From an uncultured Prevotella sp. (GTDB lineage: Bacteria > Bacteroidota > Bacteroidia > Bacteroidales > Bacteroidaceae), in contig CALCVP010000072.1 in assembly GCA_937907705.1 (NCBI GenBank), positions 67,941-131,940 on the forward strand: a DNA stretch of 64,000 bases, read 5' to 3'. The notes under the pieces are model-generated. The model saw only the letters and a list, made by a program, of their open reading frames with translations. It was not told the origin of the DNA and did not search any database. Each line of letters opens with the position of its first letter. Position 1 is the stretch's first letter. Shown piece by piece: positions 23,593 to 33,244 of the stretch. The position numbers and the translations under genes were made by a program.

Positions 23593-26500
23593 ATGCAGAA
23601 CAAAGGAATTGTAATTGTTACAGCCGTCCTACTGACTCTTGCAAGCATTTTCTATTTGTCGTTCTCAGTTGCTACAAGCTATTACGATAGTCAGGCAGCT
23701 AAGATAAAAGACCCAATCGCTGCACAGGATTATAAAGATTCCGTGAAGTATCTTGGCGTCTATTCATATCAGAAATGTCTTGAAACCCAGATAGGTTTAG
23801 GTCTTGACCTGAAAGGCGGTATGAACGTGATCCTTGAAATCTCTGTTCCAGATGTAGTGAATGTGCTCGCTGACCACAAGACAGATGCAGCCTTCGTAAA
23901 GTCTATGGAACAGGCTAAAAAGGAAGAAGAGACAAGCCAGAAAGATTTCATCTCTCTGTTTGTCAAGTACTATCACCAGAATGCGCCAGGTCACCGCTTG
24001 GCTGAAATCTTTGCCACACAGCAACTGAAAGGTCAAGTGACCACACAAAGTTCAGACGCAGAGGTAGAGAAAGTGCTCAGAAGCGAAGTGCAGTCTGCTA
24101 TTGACAACTCTTATAATGTAGTGCGCAACCGTATCGACAAGTTCGGCGTGGTTCAGCCAAACATCCAGAAACTGGAGGGACAAGAAGGTCGCATTATGGT
24201 TGAAATGCCTGGTATTCGTGAGCCAGAGCGTATCCGTAAGCTCCTTCAAGGCAGTGCAAACCTTGAGTTTTGGGAAACTTTCAATAGCGAAGAGGTTACT
24301 CCTTACCTGCGTCAGCTTGACCAGCGTATGGTCAACAACGGCCATGAAGCAGACACGGCAGCTGTGAAAGACAGTGCCGCTGCCAAGAAAGAAGTAGCCA
24401 AGAGTGATGATGCTAAACCTAAGTTCAGCATCAACAAGAAAAATACCGCTGCCAAGGCAGCAGCCACTACACAGCAAGCACAGTTTGAACAGGCCAAGAA
24501 ACAAAACCCGTTGCTGGCAGCTTTGCAGTTGGCTCCACAAGGATCGTTGAGCATCGTGGGCTATGCTAACGCACGCGACACCGCTTATATCAACAAGATT
24601 ATCTATTCTCAGGTGGCAAAACAAGTGCTCCCGTCAGACGTTAAGTTGCTGTGGGGTGCCAAACCAGCTGAAGGTATACAGGCAAAGAACGTGTATGAAC
24701 TGTATGCCATTAAGGTAACACAGAGCAATGGACGCGCTCCATTGGAAGGAGATGTTATCACAGACGCTAAAGATGAGTTCGACCAAATGACCGGTCGCCC
24801 ATCAGTCAGCATGACAATGAATTCAGATGGTGCCCGCCGTTGGGCAGCATTGACCAAAGCAAACGTAGGTAAAGCCATCGCTATTGTACTTGATGGCGTT
24901 GTATACAGTGCTCCTCGTGTAAATGGCGAGATATCAGGCGGCTCTTCACAGATTACAGGTAACTTTACCGTAGAAGATACAAAAGACCTCGCTAACACTT
25001 TGAAGTCTGGTCGTATGCCTGCTCCTGCACGCATCGTTCAGGAGGAAGTGGTAGGTCCTTCATTAGGTGCTCAGTCAATCCAGCAGGGCCTTGTCTCATT
25101 CGTTGTAGCCTTTGTCATCTTGATGATCTACATGATTCTGATGTACGACTTCATCCCTGGTATGATGGCTAACTTGGCATTGCTGGTCAACTTGTTCTTT
25201 ACCTTGGGTATATTGACGTCGTTCCAGGCGGCACTTACCATGCCTGGTATAGCCGGTATCGTACTTACCTTAGGTATGGCGGTGGATGCCAACGTGCTTA
25301 TTTATGAGCGTACAAAGGAAGAGTTGCGTAAGGGCAAGCAGCTGAAGCAAGCTGTTGAAGAAGGTTACGGTAACGCTTTCTCTGCTATTTTCGACTCAAA
25401 CTTGACATCAATCATAACAGGTGTTATCCTCTATGTATTCGGTACAGGTCCTATTCGCGGTTTCGCTACCACATTGATTATAGGTATCTGCTGTTCATTC
25501 TTTACCGCTGTCTTCTTGACTCGTCTCGTTTACGAGCATCAGATGAAGAAAGACAGGTGGCAGAATCAGAACTTTACCACCCGCTTCTCACGCAATTTGA
25601 TGCAGAATACCCACTTCAGCTTCATGAGCATGGCTAAAAAAACCATGTACGTTGCTATCGCCGCTGTGGTAATCTTCCTTGTTAGCTTCGGCGTAAGAGG
25701 ATTGAGCAAGAGCATCGATTTCACTGGTGGCCGCAACTATGTCATCAAGCTTGAGAAGAATGTAGAACCAGAGCAGATTACAGAAGCATTGCGTCCTGCA
25801 TTCCCGGGAAGTACTGTCAGCGCATTGGCACTGGGTACAGACGGACAGACTATCCGTGTGTCAACCAACTATAAGATAGACTCTAACAGCCCAACCATCG
25901 ACAATGAAGTTGAGAATATACTGTATAAGGCTCTTTCCAAGGCGGGCTATGTAACCCAGAAGAGTGTAGAAGCGTTCAAGAATCCTGATGTACGTGCAGG
26001 TGGTTCTATCATCAGCAGTACCAAGGTCGGTCCTTCTGTGGCTAAGGATATTACCAACGGTGCCATCATTAGTGTATCAATCGCCTTGCTGGCCATATTC
26101 CTTTACATCTTGATACGTTTCCACAACATTGCCTTCTCTATCGGTTCAGTGGTAGCATTGGCATTGGATACCATAGTTGTTATTGGCTTCTACTCATTAT
26201 TATGGGGCATCGTTCCATTCTCTCTTGAGATAGACCAGACGTTTATTGGTGCCATCCTGACGGTTATCGGTTACTCTATCAACGATAAGGTGGTGGTATT
26301 TGACCGTATCCGTGAAAACCTTGGCTTGTACAAGAACAAGGATTACTTCTCTCAATTCAACAACTCATTGAACGAGACATTGGCCCGTACTATCAACACC
26401 TCATTGTCTACCTTGATTGTGCTGCTGTGTATCTTCTTCCTCGGAGGTGAGAGTACACGTAGCTTCTCATTCGCAATGATCTTGGGTGTGGTATTCGGTA

Positions 26501-26598
26501 CGCTGTCATCTATCTTCGTTGCAGCTCCTGTAGCTTACTATACCTTGAGTCGCAGGGCTCGTAAGGAACCTAAAAACTTGGAGGTTGCGCAGGCTTGA
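23593..26598 (+). CDS. secDF: protein translocase subunit SecDF (fused)
   Basis: A 1001-residue inner-membrane protein joining SecD and SecF, as is usual in Bacteroidetes. The SecD half opens with a membrane segment (GIVIVTAVLLTLASIFYLSF) and LGLDLKGGMNVILEI. The periplasmic P1 region contains a long Ala/Lys-rich insert (AAKKEVAKSDDAKPKFSINK). The membrane bundle follows with GMAVDANVLIYERTKEELRK. The SecF half starts near residue 680 (SKSIDFTGGRNYVI) and carries GYSINDKVVVFDRIRENLG. Together with SecYEG it uses the proton gradient to pull exported proteins across the membrane. Transcribed alone, with its own promoter box and terminator. Confidence 0.97.
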   Translation: MQNKGIVIVTAVLLTLASIFYLSFSVATSYYDSQAAKIKDPIAAQDYKDSVKYLGVYSYQKCLETQIGLGLDLKGGMNVILEISVPDVVNVLADHKTDAAFVKSMEQAKKEEETSQKDFISLFVKYYHQNAPGHRLAEIFATQQLKGQVTTQSSDAEVEKVLRSEVQSAIDNSYNVVRNRIDKFGVVQPNIQKLEGQEGRIMVEMPGIREPERIRKLLQGSANLEFWETFNSEEVTPYLRQLDQRMVNNGHEADTAAVKDSAAAKKEVAKSDDAKPKFSINKKNTAAKAAATTQQAQFEQAKKQNPLLAALQLAPQGSLSIVGYANARDTAYINKIIYSQVAKQVLPSDVKLLWGAKPAEGIQAKNVYELYAIKVTQSNGRAPLEGDVITDAKDEFDQMTGRPSVSMTMNSDGARRWAALTKANVGKAIAIVLDGVVYSAPRVNGEISGGSSQITGNFTVEDTKDLANTLKSGRMPAPARIVQEEVVGPSLGAQSIQQGLVSFVVAFVILMIYMILMYDFIPGMMANLALLVNLFFTLGILTSFQAALTMPGIAGIVLTLGMAVDANVLIYERTKEELRKGKQLKQAVEEGYGNAFSAIFDSNLTSIITGVILYVFGTGPIRGFATTLIIGICCSFFTAVFLTRLVYEHQMKKDRWQNQNFTTRFSRNLMQNTHFSFMSMAKKTMYVAIAAVVIFLVSFGVRGLSKSIDFTGGRNYVIKLEKNVEPEQITEALRPAFPGSTVSALALGTDGQTIRVSTNYKIDSNSPTIDNEVENILYKALSKAGYVTQKSVEAFKNPDVRAGGSIISSTKVGPSVAKDITNGAIISVSIALLAIFLYILIRFHNIAFSIGSVVALALDTIVVIGFYSLLWGIVPFSLEIDQTFIGAILTVIGYSINDKVVVFDRIRENLGLYKNKDYFSQFNNSLNETLARTINTSLSTLIVLLCIFFLGGESTRSFSFAMILGVVFGTLSSIFVAAPVAYYTLSRRARKEPKNLEVAQA

Positions 26599-26671
26599 GC
26601 AAGGAGTTGAACAGACAGAAACACATAACAGCATAACTCAAGTCTTTCATAAAGACTGATTATTGCATACG

Positions 26672-26716
26672 CAAAGAGAGGCTGGAAGATTATCTTCTTC
26701 CAGCCTCTCTTTGTGT
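26672..26716 (+). terminator. terminator of secDF
   Basis: CAAAGAGAGGCTGGAAGA (26672-26689) pairs perfectly with TCTTCCAGCCTCTCTTTG (26696-26713). Confidence 0.85.
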
Positions 26717-26819
26717 ATTGTTTGGTTTACAGCAGATATATTTGTATGGCTTTGCAGAATATCGTGGCATAAATCTGTCTAACTTGATAGGCGATATCCT
26801 AAAAAGTAAAGCCTGTCCG

Positions 26820-26907
26820 GCATCCAATCACTTGCCTGTATGATTGCAATCGTGATTTATCGGGTGAGCCATCGTCTGTTTGTATGATTGCAATCACTTG
26901 TTTATAT
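26820..26907. repeat. diverged 22-base periodic array R4 (4 units)
   Basis: Units start at 26820, 26842, 26864 and 26886. Units 2 and 4 both begin with the palindrome GATTGCAATC and share the preceding TGTAT, exactly 44 bases apart; units 1 and 3 contain CCAATCACTT and GCCATCGTCT at matching positions. The period is the same as in R1-R3, with a different theme. Confidence 0.65.
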
Positions 26908-26913
26908 GGCAAT

Positions 26914-26948
26914 AAAAAACAGCGACCTGCATCGAAATGCAAGTCGCC
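26914..26948 (-). terminator. terminator of tRNA-Met
   Basis: GCGACCTGCAT (26922-26932)/ATGCAAGTCGC (26937-26947) with one wobble, followed by GTTTTTTATT on the minus strand. Confidence 0.75.
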
Positions 26949-26960
26949 GTAATAGAAGCG

Positions 26961-27034
26961 TGGGCCATCTAGGGCTTGAACCTAGGACCTCCAGATTATG
27001 AGTCTGTTGCTCTAACCAACTGAGCTAAAAGCCC
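26961..27034 (-). tRNA. tRNA-Met (anticodon CAT; could be tRNA-Ile2)
   Basis: Read on the minus strand: GGGCTTTTAGCTCAGTTGG at the 5' side, anticodon loop CTCATAA in an ACAGA..TCTGG arm, T arm CTAGGTTCAAGCCCTAG, 3' ATGGCCC plus A. One mismatch occurs in the acceptor stem. It is not the initiator, since that normally has three GC pairs below the anticodon loop. A CAT anticodon may also be lysidine-modified to read isoleucine, which sequence alone cannot exclude. Confidence 0.9.
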
Positions 27035-27469
27035 GTCTCAACCATAAGGTGGTTAAGAATTCGTGTGCAAAGGTACAGTTATTTGGTTAAATAACCAAAT
27101 TTTTTTTGTAAAATGTGTGCTTTTAGCCCTATAAATGTGTGCTTTTAGGCTGTTAATGGTGCCTTTATACCTGTTTTTAATGAATTTGAGCGCAACCTTC
27201 TTTACCGTATGGTTGCTTTAAAGCGGAAATACAGAAGCTTGTATGGCTTATTACAAAGAATTGTATGTGGATGCCGCTTCTCGTACAAGGAGAAAATGCA
27301 AGTAGCATGAGGGAGAGTGCAAGTTGTATAAAGGGAGTATATAAGCAACTGTTATTAAAATACGAGATGCATGTAAAGTTGTTATGAATGGCAAGTTATA
27401 AAGCACTGTTAGATTATGTAAACAATTGTGTATTCAATGAAAATAAGTTTTAATTTTGGTCTATTAATC
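27035..27469. other. gene-free spacer with weak short repeats
   Basis: No gene found. AAATGTGTGCTTTTAG occurs twice (near 27113 and 27134). TTGTATG recurs 22 bases apart near 27239 and 27261, and TGCAAGT recurs about 21 bases apart near 27297 and 27318, possibly a decayed 22-base array. Confidence 0.35.
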
Positions 27470-27500
27470 TTGCATTTGCGCCCAAGTTGGTGTAACTTTG
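27470..27500 (+). promoter_or_regulatory. -33/-7 promoter of the P-type ATPase operon
   Basis: TTG (27470-27472), 20 bases, TAACTTTG (27493-27500). Transcription would start near 27506, about 94 bases before the ATG at 27600. Confidence 0.78.
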
Positions 27501-27599
27501 CACACATAGTATGAAACAACAGCAGGCGAAGAAGCTCTTCAAAGCGTTGTGGCAGACTATTTTCTTAATTGTATTAATGTATATCTATTTATTTTTTTA

Positions 27600-30212
27600 A
27601 TGAGCAATGAAGTAAATCCGTTATTGTCAGGTCTAAAGGGCTTGAGCAGTAATGAAGTGGGGCAGAGCCGTGAAAAGTACGGCCATAACACATTGACCCC
27701 TCCGAAGAAGACATCGTTATGGACGCTTTATTTAGAAAAGTACAAAGATCCTATTATCAAGATTCTTATTCTTGCAGCCTGCATATCGTTGGCATTGGCC
27801 TTTATTGAGGGCGAGTTTATAGAGACGATAGGTATTTTTGTGGCCATCTTTATGGCTACTACCATTGGCTTTTACTTTGAGCGGGATGCCGCCAAGAAGT
27901 TTGAGGTGCTCAATGCTGTGGGCGAAGAGCAGCCTGTAAAGGTCAAGCGCGACGGTAAGATTGTGCAAATACCTCGCCACGAAGTGGTGGTAGGCGATGT
28001 GGTTATTATCGAAGTGGGTGATGAGATACCTGCTGACGGCGACCTGATGGAGTCTACCGACTTGCAAGTAGACGAGTCTACACTTACCGGTGAGCCTATT
28101 GTAACCAAGCATGCCGACCCGAAACTGAATGATGCTGAGGTAACTTACCCGTCCAATAAGGTACTGCGTGGCACTATGGTGATGAATGGTCGTGGTGTGT
28201 TTACAGTTACCGCCGTGGGCGATGCCACGGAAATCGGTACCGTGGCACGTGCCAGCACTGAGATTACCGCAGTGAAGACCCCGCTCAACATGCAGCTCGA
28301 GAAGTTGGCAAAAATGATCAGCAAGGTGGGCATTGGCATCTCCGTGGCTGCTTTTGTCATCTTTCTTGGCCATGATATATTGACAGATCCTAAAGGCATT
28401 TGGCATACCACCAACTATCTGGCCATGGCAGAAACTGTGTTGGGGTACTTCATGATGGCAGTTACACTGATTGTGATGGCTGTTCCAGAAGGCATGCCTA
28501 TGGCGGTTACGCTAAGTTTGGCCTTGAACATGCGGCGTATGCTCAAGAACAATAACCTTGTGCGCAAGCTTCATGCGTGCGAGACGATGGGTGCCGTAAC
28601 GGTGATATGCACTGACAAGACGGGTACACTGACCCAAAACAAGATGCAAGTGGCAGACATGACTGTCTACGATAAAGACCGCCAACTGCTTGACACTGCC
28701 ATTGCGCTGAACTCTACCGCTCATTTGGATGAAAGCGGACAGAAGGGCATTGGCAATCCTACTGAGGTGGCATTGCTGCTGTGGCTGCACCGCAATGGAG
28801 CAGATTACCGTGCTCTGCGCGGCAGTTTGGCGGTAGAAACCCAGTTGCCGTTTTCTACCGAACGTAAGTATATGGCTACCGTGGCCCGCGTTAACGGGCA
28901 GCGTTATCTCTTTATGAAAGGTGCACCGGAGATAGTGTCGGCATGCTGTGCATTGGCTGATGACAGCCGTCAGCAGGTGTCTGCCGTGCTTAGGGGCTAT
29001 CAAAATAAAGCCATGCGCACCTTGGCTTTTGCATGCAAGCCCCTTGCTGACGGTGAGAATGCAGACCTTTCTGCCCTTAATGCTGCCTCTGCCCTTACTT
29101 TGCAGGCTGTGGCTGCTATCAGCGACCCTGTAAGGGCCGATGTGCCAGGTGCTGTAAAAGAGTGTCTCAACGCAGGCATTACCGTAAAGATTGTTACTGG
29201 CGACACCTCAGCCACTGCCATAGAGATAGCCCGGCAAATAGGTATATGGGATAAAGACACCCCTGCAGAAGCTCAGATAACAGGTCCTGATTTTGCAGCC
29301 TTGAGCGATGAAGAGGCTTACAAACGTGTAATGGTGCTCAAGGTGATGAGCCGTGCGCGTCCGACCGACAAGCAGCGACTGGTTAACTTGTTGCAGCAGA
29401 ACGGGCAGGTAGTGGCTGTTACAGGCGATGGTACCAATGATGCGCCAGCCTTAAATCATGCGCATGTGGGCCTTTCATTAGGTTCCGGCACTTCTGTGGC
29501 CAAGCAAGCCAGCGATATGACCTTGATAGACGACTCGTTTGGAAGCATTGTCAATGCTGTCATGTGGGGCCGCTCTCTGTATCGCAACATACAGCGTTTT
29601 ATCTTCTTCCAGCTGATTGTCAATGTTACTGCACTGCTCCTGGTGCTCAGTGGCTCGGTATTGGGCACTGAGATGCCGCTTACTGTAACCCAGATATTGT
29701 GGGTTAACATCATTATGGATACCTTTGCTGCCTTGGCTTTGGCCTCACTGCCGCCGTCAAGGGAGGTGATGAACGAAAAACCTCGCAAGCGTACAGACTT
29801 TATTATCACCAAACCTATGATTAAAGGCATTGTGCTGATAGGTGTAGCCCTGTTTGCGCTGCTGTTTTATCTTATGTTAGGCTGCTACAAGAGCGATGGA
29901 GGCATGGACTTGCATGAGCTGACCATATTCTTTACGGCTTTTGTCATGTTTCAGTTCTGGAATCTTTTCAATGCCAAATGCTTGGGTTCCAACCATTCGG
30001 CTTTTGACGGATTGTTGCGCGACAAGGGCCTGCTGCTTGTGCTGTTGCTTATTCTTGTGGGCCAATGGTTTATCGTAACCTTTGGCGGACGCATGTTCCG
30101 CACCACGCCACTCGGTGCAACCGAGTGGCTGGAGATTATTGTTGCTACTTCTATCGTACTTTGGTTAGGTGAAATTTGGCGAGGAATAAAGAGATGGAGA
30201 TGCAAGGAATAA
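27600..30212 (+). CDS. calcium-translocating P-type ATPase (PMCA type)
   Basis: An 870-residue P2-type ATPase of the inner membrane from the ATG at 27600 (MSNEVNPLLSGLKGL); a GTG 51 bases upstream is less likely. Motifs: actuator TLTGEP, the fourth-membrane-helix PEGMPMAVTLSLALNMRRM (Ca-site Pro-Glu-Gly), phosphorylation site ICTDKTGTLTQNKM, nucleotide-binding FMKGAPEI, and hinge TGDGTNDAPALNHAHVGLSL. The C-terminal six-helix bundle carries NVTALLLV and WVNIIMDTFAALALASLPPS, with the Asn/Asp residues of Ca pumps. It exports calcium (possibly manganese) using ATP. Its last 19 bases overlap the HAD phosphatase gene. Confidence 0.93.
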   Translation: MSNEVNPLLSGLKGLSSNEVGQSREKYGHNTLTPPKKTSLWTLYLEKYKDPIIKILILAACISLALAFIEGEFIETIGIFVAIFMATTIGFYFERDAAKKFEVLNAVGEEQPVKVKRDGKIVQIPRHEVVVGDVVIIEVGDEIPADGDLMESTDLQVDESTLTGEPIVTKHADPKLNDAEVTYPSNKVLRGTMVMNGRGVFTVTAVGDATEIGTVARASTEITAVKTPLNMQLEKLAKMISKVGIGISVAAFVIFLGHDILTDPKGIWHTTNYLAMAETVLGYFMMAVTLIVMAVPEGMPMAVTLSLALNMRRMLKNNNLVRKLHACETMGAVTVICTDKTGTLTQNKMQVADMTVYDKDRQLLDTAIALNSTAHLDESGQKGIGNPTEVALLLWLHRNGADYRALRGSLAVETQLPFSTERKYMATVARVNGQRYLFMKGAPEIVSACCALADDSRQQVSAVLRGYQNKAMRTLAFACKPLADGENADLSALNAASALTLQAVAAISDPVRADVPGAVKECLNAGITVKIVTGDTSATAIEIARQIGIWDKDTPAEAQITGPDFAALSDEEAYKRVMVLKVMSRARPTDKQRLVNLLQQNGQVVAVTGDGTNDAPALNHAHVGLSLGSGTSVAKQASDMTLIDDSFGSIVNAVMWGRSLYRNIQRFIFFQLIVNVTALLLVLSGSVLGTEMPLTVTQILWVNIIMDTFAALALASLPPSREVMNEKPRKRTDFIITKPMIKGIVLIGVALFALLFYLMLGCYKSDGGMDLHELTIFFTAFVMFQFWNLFNAKCLGSNHSAFDGLLRDKGLLLVLLLILVGQWFIVTFGGRMFRTTPLGATEWLEIIVATSIVLWLGEIWRGIKRWRCKE

Positions 30213-30811
30213 AGAACATTGTGTTCGATTTTGGCTGCGTGTTGGTAGATCTTGACAAGCAGGCTTGTGTCGAGGCTCTTAATCGTATAGGTGCCAACAA
30301 CGTGTCGTCTTATGTAGATGAGTGCAGGCAAGAAGACCTTTTCCATGAGTTGGAGACAGGAAATATCAGCGTGGGTGACTTCTGCAATGAGGTGAGAAGG
30401 CTTTGTCCTGATTGTCATGCTACCGATGAGCAGATATGCGAGGCGTGGAACGCACTGCTGACAGGCATACCACAGCAGCGCTTGGAGCGTCTGATAAGCT
30501 TGAAAAAGGATTATCGCCTGTTACTGTTGAGCAATACCAATCCCATACATTGGCACAAGTCAGTGAGAGATTATTTCCCGCATGACGGATATGAGGTAGA
30601 CGATTATTTCGAGAAAACCTTTCTTTCGTATCGCATGCACCTCATAAAGCCCGATGAGCGCATATTCAGAGAGATGCTCATTGCGGCAGAGATGATGCCC
30701 CATGAGACACTGTTTATCGATGACTCGCCCATGAATTGTGCCGCTGCCAGCGAGTTGGGCATCAACACTATCTGCGTAAGCCATGGCGATGAGTGGCTTG
30801 ACAAGATTTGA
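30194..30811 (+). CDS. HAD-superfamily phosphatase (HAD-IA, YihX-like)
   Basis: A 205-residue cytoplasmic phosphatase. The ATG at 30194 overlaps the ATPase gene by 19 bases, with GAGGAATAAAGAG just upstream; ATG 30200 is an alternative. Motif I is VFDFGCVLVDLD (nucleophile Asp in FDFG), motif II LLLLSNTNPIHW, motif III the lysine in IKPDERIF, motif IV FIDDSPMNCAAA. This pattern and the helical cap between motifs I and II match HAD-IA enzymes such as glucose-1-phosphate or FMN phosphatases. Adjacent RibF makes an FMN-related role attractive, but that is only inference. Confidence 0.9.
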   Translation: MEMQGIKNIVFDFGCVLVDLDKQACVEALNRIGANNVSSYVDECRQEDLFHELETGNISVGDFCNEVRRLCPDCHATDEQICEAWNALLTGIPQQRLERLISLKKDYRLLLLSNTNPIHWHKSVRDYFPHDGYEVDDYFEKTFLSYRMHLIKPDERIFREMLIAAEMMPHETLFIDDSPMNCAAASELGINTICVSHGDEWLDKI

Positions 30812-30841
30812 CAAGTAGGCACGGAACACAATAGAATAAGC

Positions 30842-31792
30842 ATGAATACATTCTATATCAACGGCCACACCGAGTCTGTCAGACCCTGTGTGGCCACTAT
30901 TGGCTTTTTTGACGGAGTGCATAAAGGACACCGCTTTCTGATTGACAAAGTGGTGAAGATGGCGCACAGCATGCCCGATACAGATGCTATGGTCATTACC
31001 TTTGATACGCATCCGCGTGAGGTGGTGTGCCCTACCTGGCATCCTCATTTGCTTACCACACTTGATGAAAAGCTGTTGTTGCTCTCCAAAACCAAGATAG
31101 ACAGCTGTGCTGTGCTGCATTTTGATGCTGACATGGCACAGCTGTCTGCCCGCGAGTTTATGCAGACGGTGCTTCACGACCGCTTGCATGTGGCAAAACT
31201 CGTTACAGGCTACGACAACCGCTTTGGGCATAACCGTCAGGAAGGCTTTGACGACTATGTAAGATACGGCAAGGAGATAGGCATGGAGGTGGTGCAGAAC
31301 ACTGCACTTGAGGTGGATGGCCTAAAGGTAAGCTCGTCTGTGGTGCGGCATATGCTCTCGGAAGGGCGTGTGGCAGAAGCCGGCAACTGCTTGGGCTATC
31401 CTTATTTCTTGTGTGGAAAAGTAGTGAGCGGTTATCAGGAAGGGCGCAAGCTGGGCTTTCCTACGGCCAACATACAGCCAAACGATGCGCATAAACTGGT
31501 GCCGCAGTCAGGCGTTTACGCCGTAAAGCTGCGTCTGGAGGGCACCGTAAGCCGTAAGCATGGCATGATGAACATAGGCACTCGTCCCACATTCAACGGT
31601 CGCAGGATAAGTTTGGAGGCCCATATCTTTGACTTTGAAGACAATATCTACGGCCGGCAAGTGGAGGTGGAGTTTGTCAAGAAGCTGCGCAATGAGCGCA
31701 AGTTTGATACCATTGACGGTCTGGTGGCGCAGCTCAAGGCCGACCGCGAACAGGCTATACAGCTGTTTGGCAGTCAAGGTGTTGTCATCTGA
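30842..31792 (+). CDS. ribF: bifunctional riboflavin kinase / FAD synthetase
   Basis: A 316-residue enzyme making FMN and FAD from riboflavin and ATP. The N-terminal FAD synthetase domain shows VATIGFFDGVHKGHRFLI (nucleotidyl-transferase HxGH-like site) and ITFDTHPREVV. The C-terminal flavokinase domain shows SGYQEGRKLGFPTANIQP, then SGVYAV and IGTRPTFNG. Length and order match bacterial RibF. It follows the HAD gene by 30 bases and precedes the CPBP gene by 41, all on the same strand. Confidence 0.96.
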   Translation: MNTFYINGHTESVRPCVATIGFFDGVHKGHRFLIDKVVKMAHSMPDTDAMVITFDTHPREVVCPTWHPHLLTTLDEKLLLLSKTKIDSCAVLHFDADMAQLSAREFMQTVLHDRLHVAKLVTGYDNRFGHNRQEGFDDYVRYGKEIGMEVVQNTALEVDGLKVSSSVVRHMLSEGRVAEAGNCLGYPYFLCGKVVSGYQEGRKLGFPTANIQPNDAHKLVPQSGVYAVKLRLEGTVSRKHGMMNIGTRPTFNGRRISLEAHIFDFEDNIYGRQVEVEFVKKLRNERKFDTIDGLVAQLKADREQAIQLFGSQGVVI

Positions 31793-31833
31793 GCCTCTAT
31801 TTAGATAAGTAACAATACAATAAACCCTACGAA

Positions 31834-32640
31834 ATGAAGAAATCTTTCTACTGTTTTTTGGCATTTATATTGGTACAGTATGTGTGCTATGTGCTTGTTA
31901 ACACGATATGGTCGGTATGCACAGCCGAAGGCAAGAGCTTTATCGATGCCTTGTCGTGGGACAGGTCAATAGCCCTGCAGCCCACAGTACTATTGGTCAA
32001 TTCGGCTGTCAGCAGCGTTATCACGCTACTTCTGTTCCTTCATTACAAGTGGACTGAAGTGTCGTCGGCATGGTTGCGCACACGCCATTGGGACGTATGT
32101 GTGTGGAGCGGCGTAGCTGCGTTGGGCACTTTAGTGCCCTGTATATGGCTGCAAGAGCAGTTGCCGGAACTTCCCGACCTCTCGGCCGACCTTTTTAAGC
32201 AAGTCATGAGCAGCCAGTATGGCTACTTTGTGCTCTGCGTGTTTGCACCTTTTGTAGAAGAAGTGGTCTTCCGTGGCGCCATACTTCGCAGTATGCTCTC
32301 TGCCATGTCCAACCGTTGGCTGGCCATATTCGTGTCGGCACTGTTCTTTGCCGCAGCCCACATGAATCCTGCACAGATGCCCCACGCCCTGTTGGTAGGC
32401 CTGCTGTTGGGCTGGTTTTATGCCCGTACAGGCAGCATCATACCAAGTGTAGCATTCCATTGGGTCAACAACACTGCCACTTATGCCATCTATGTATTGA
32501 TGCCACAGGCAGAAGACATGACCCTGTTGCAGTTCTTTGGAGGCAACAGTGTGCGTGTAGCCTTGGCTATACTCTTCTCAATGTTCCTGCTCCTGCCAGC
32601 TTTGTATCAGCTCAACCTGCGCATGTGCAAGGCCAAGTAG
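31834..32640 (+). CDS. CPBP-family intramembrane metalloprotease
   Basis: A 268-residue polytopic membrane protein. The CPBP (Abi/CAAX protease) motifs are present: EEVVFRGAILR (EExxxR, about residues 142-152), FAAAHMNPAQMPHALLVGLL (FxxxH) and PSVAFHWVNNTATY (HxxxN). About seven or eight hydrophobic segments are visible, beginning with FYCFLAFILVQYVCYVLV. Members cut prenylated or other membrane proteins, and some protect against bacteriocins; the substrate is unknown. Likely last or next-to-last gene of the ATPase-HAD-RibF unit. Confidence 0.92.
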   Translation: MKKSFYCFLAFILVQYVCYVLVNTIWSVCTAEGKSFIDALSWDRSIALQPTVLLVNSAVSSVITLLLFLHYKWTEVSSAWLRTRHWDVCVWSGVAALGTLVPCIWLQEQLPELPDLSADLFKQVMSSQYGYFVLCVFAPFVEEVVFRGAILRSMLSAMSNRWLAIFVSALFFAAAHMNPAQMPHALLVGLLLGWFYARTGSIIPSVAFHWVNNTATYAIYVLMPQAEDMTLLQFFGGNSVRVALAILFSMFLLLPALYQLNLRMCKAK

Positions 32641-32752
32641 CAAGCAACCGGTGTGTGAGTGTCAGGCAAACCGTTTGGCACTCCGTAAATCTATAAGACA
32701 GGTGCCAAGTATCCACTTGCACCCCATACAACATAACCTTAATAAACACAAC

Positions 32753-33208
32753 ATGGAAAAGAAAAAACTCTTGCAAAAAGCATTTATCGATGGCAACCTG
32801 CCGTCACACATTACTTACTGTTTCTTGGACCATTGCCAGCAGAAAGACGACTGCATTCATTACCAGTGCGCCCTTTACAAGCCTGTTGGCGTAACCAAAG
32901 GAACAACAGTGTTTCCTGATGCCCTGCGCTCAGAATCATGCGCTTACTTTGCTCCATTGCGCATAGTGCGCATGGCTTGGGGCTTTGACAGGCTGTTTAC
33001 TGACGTAAAAGTAAAGGATGCCCCCGCTTTGCGTGCAGCCATGAAAGCCTGTTTGGGCAGCAAAGGCCAGTATTACCGCTACAAGTTGGGGCAACTCAAG
33101 CTGCTGCCGGAACAGCAAGACGCTATCAGGCAGATTTTTGCTGCACAGGGATACGGCCATGTAGCATTTGATTTTTACGACGAAGAGTTGGACTTAACGC
33201 AGTGCTAA
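32753..33208 (+). CDS. DUF6078 family protein
   Basis: A 151-residue soluble protein. The ATG at 32753 (MEKKKLLQKAFIDGNLPSHI) is chosen because the upstream in-frame extension looks non-coding. Cysteines are arranged CFLDHCQQKDDCIHYQCALY and SESCAYF, suggesting a small metal site. The C-terminal part (SKGQYYRYKLGQLKLLPEQQ, VAFDFYDEELD) is like DUF6078 proteins of Bacteroides and Prevotella, many of which accompany cytoplasmic stress or recombination genes. No function is established. Gap to the CPBP gene is 112 bases. Confidence 0.8.
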   Translation: MEKKKLLQKAFIDGNLPSHITYCFLDHCQQKDDCIHYQCALYKPVGVTKGTTVFPDALRSESCAYFAPLRIVRMAWGFDRLFTDVKVKDAPALRAAMKACLGSKGQYYRYKLGQLKLLPEQQDAIRQIFAAQGYGHVAFDFYDEELDLTQC

Positions 33209-33244
33209 CCATTTGGTTGGCATGCATGAAACCATTGACTCACA

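Noticed and set aside
26961..27034. Initiator tRNA-fMet
   Set aside because: The anticodon stem lacks the three consecutive GC pairs of initiators, so an elongator Met or Ile2 tRNA is more likely.
27549..27599. GTG start 51 bases upstream for the P-type ATPase
   Set aside because: The extra residues (DYFLNCINVYLFIFL) are not found at the start of Ca2+ ATPases, and the ATG at 27600 gives the normal N-terminus.
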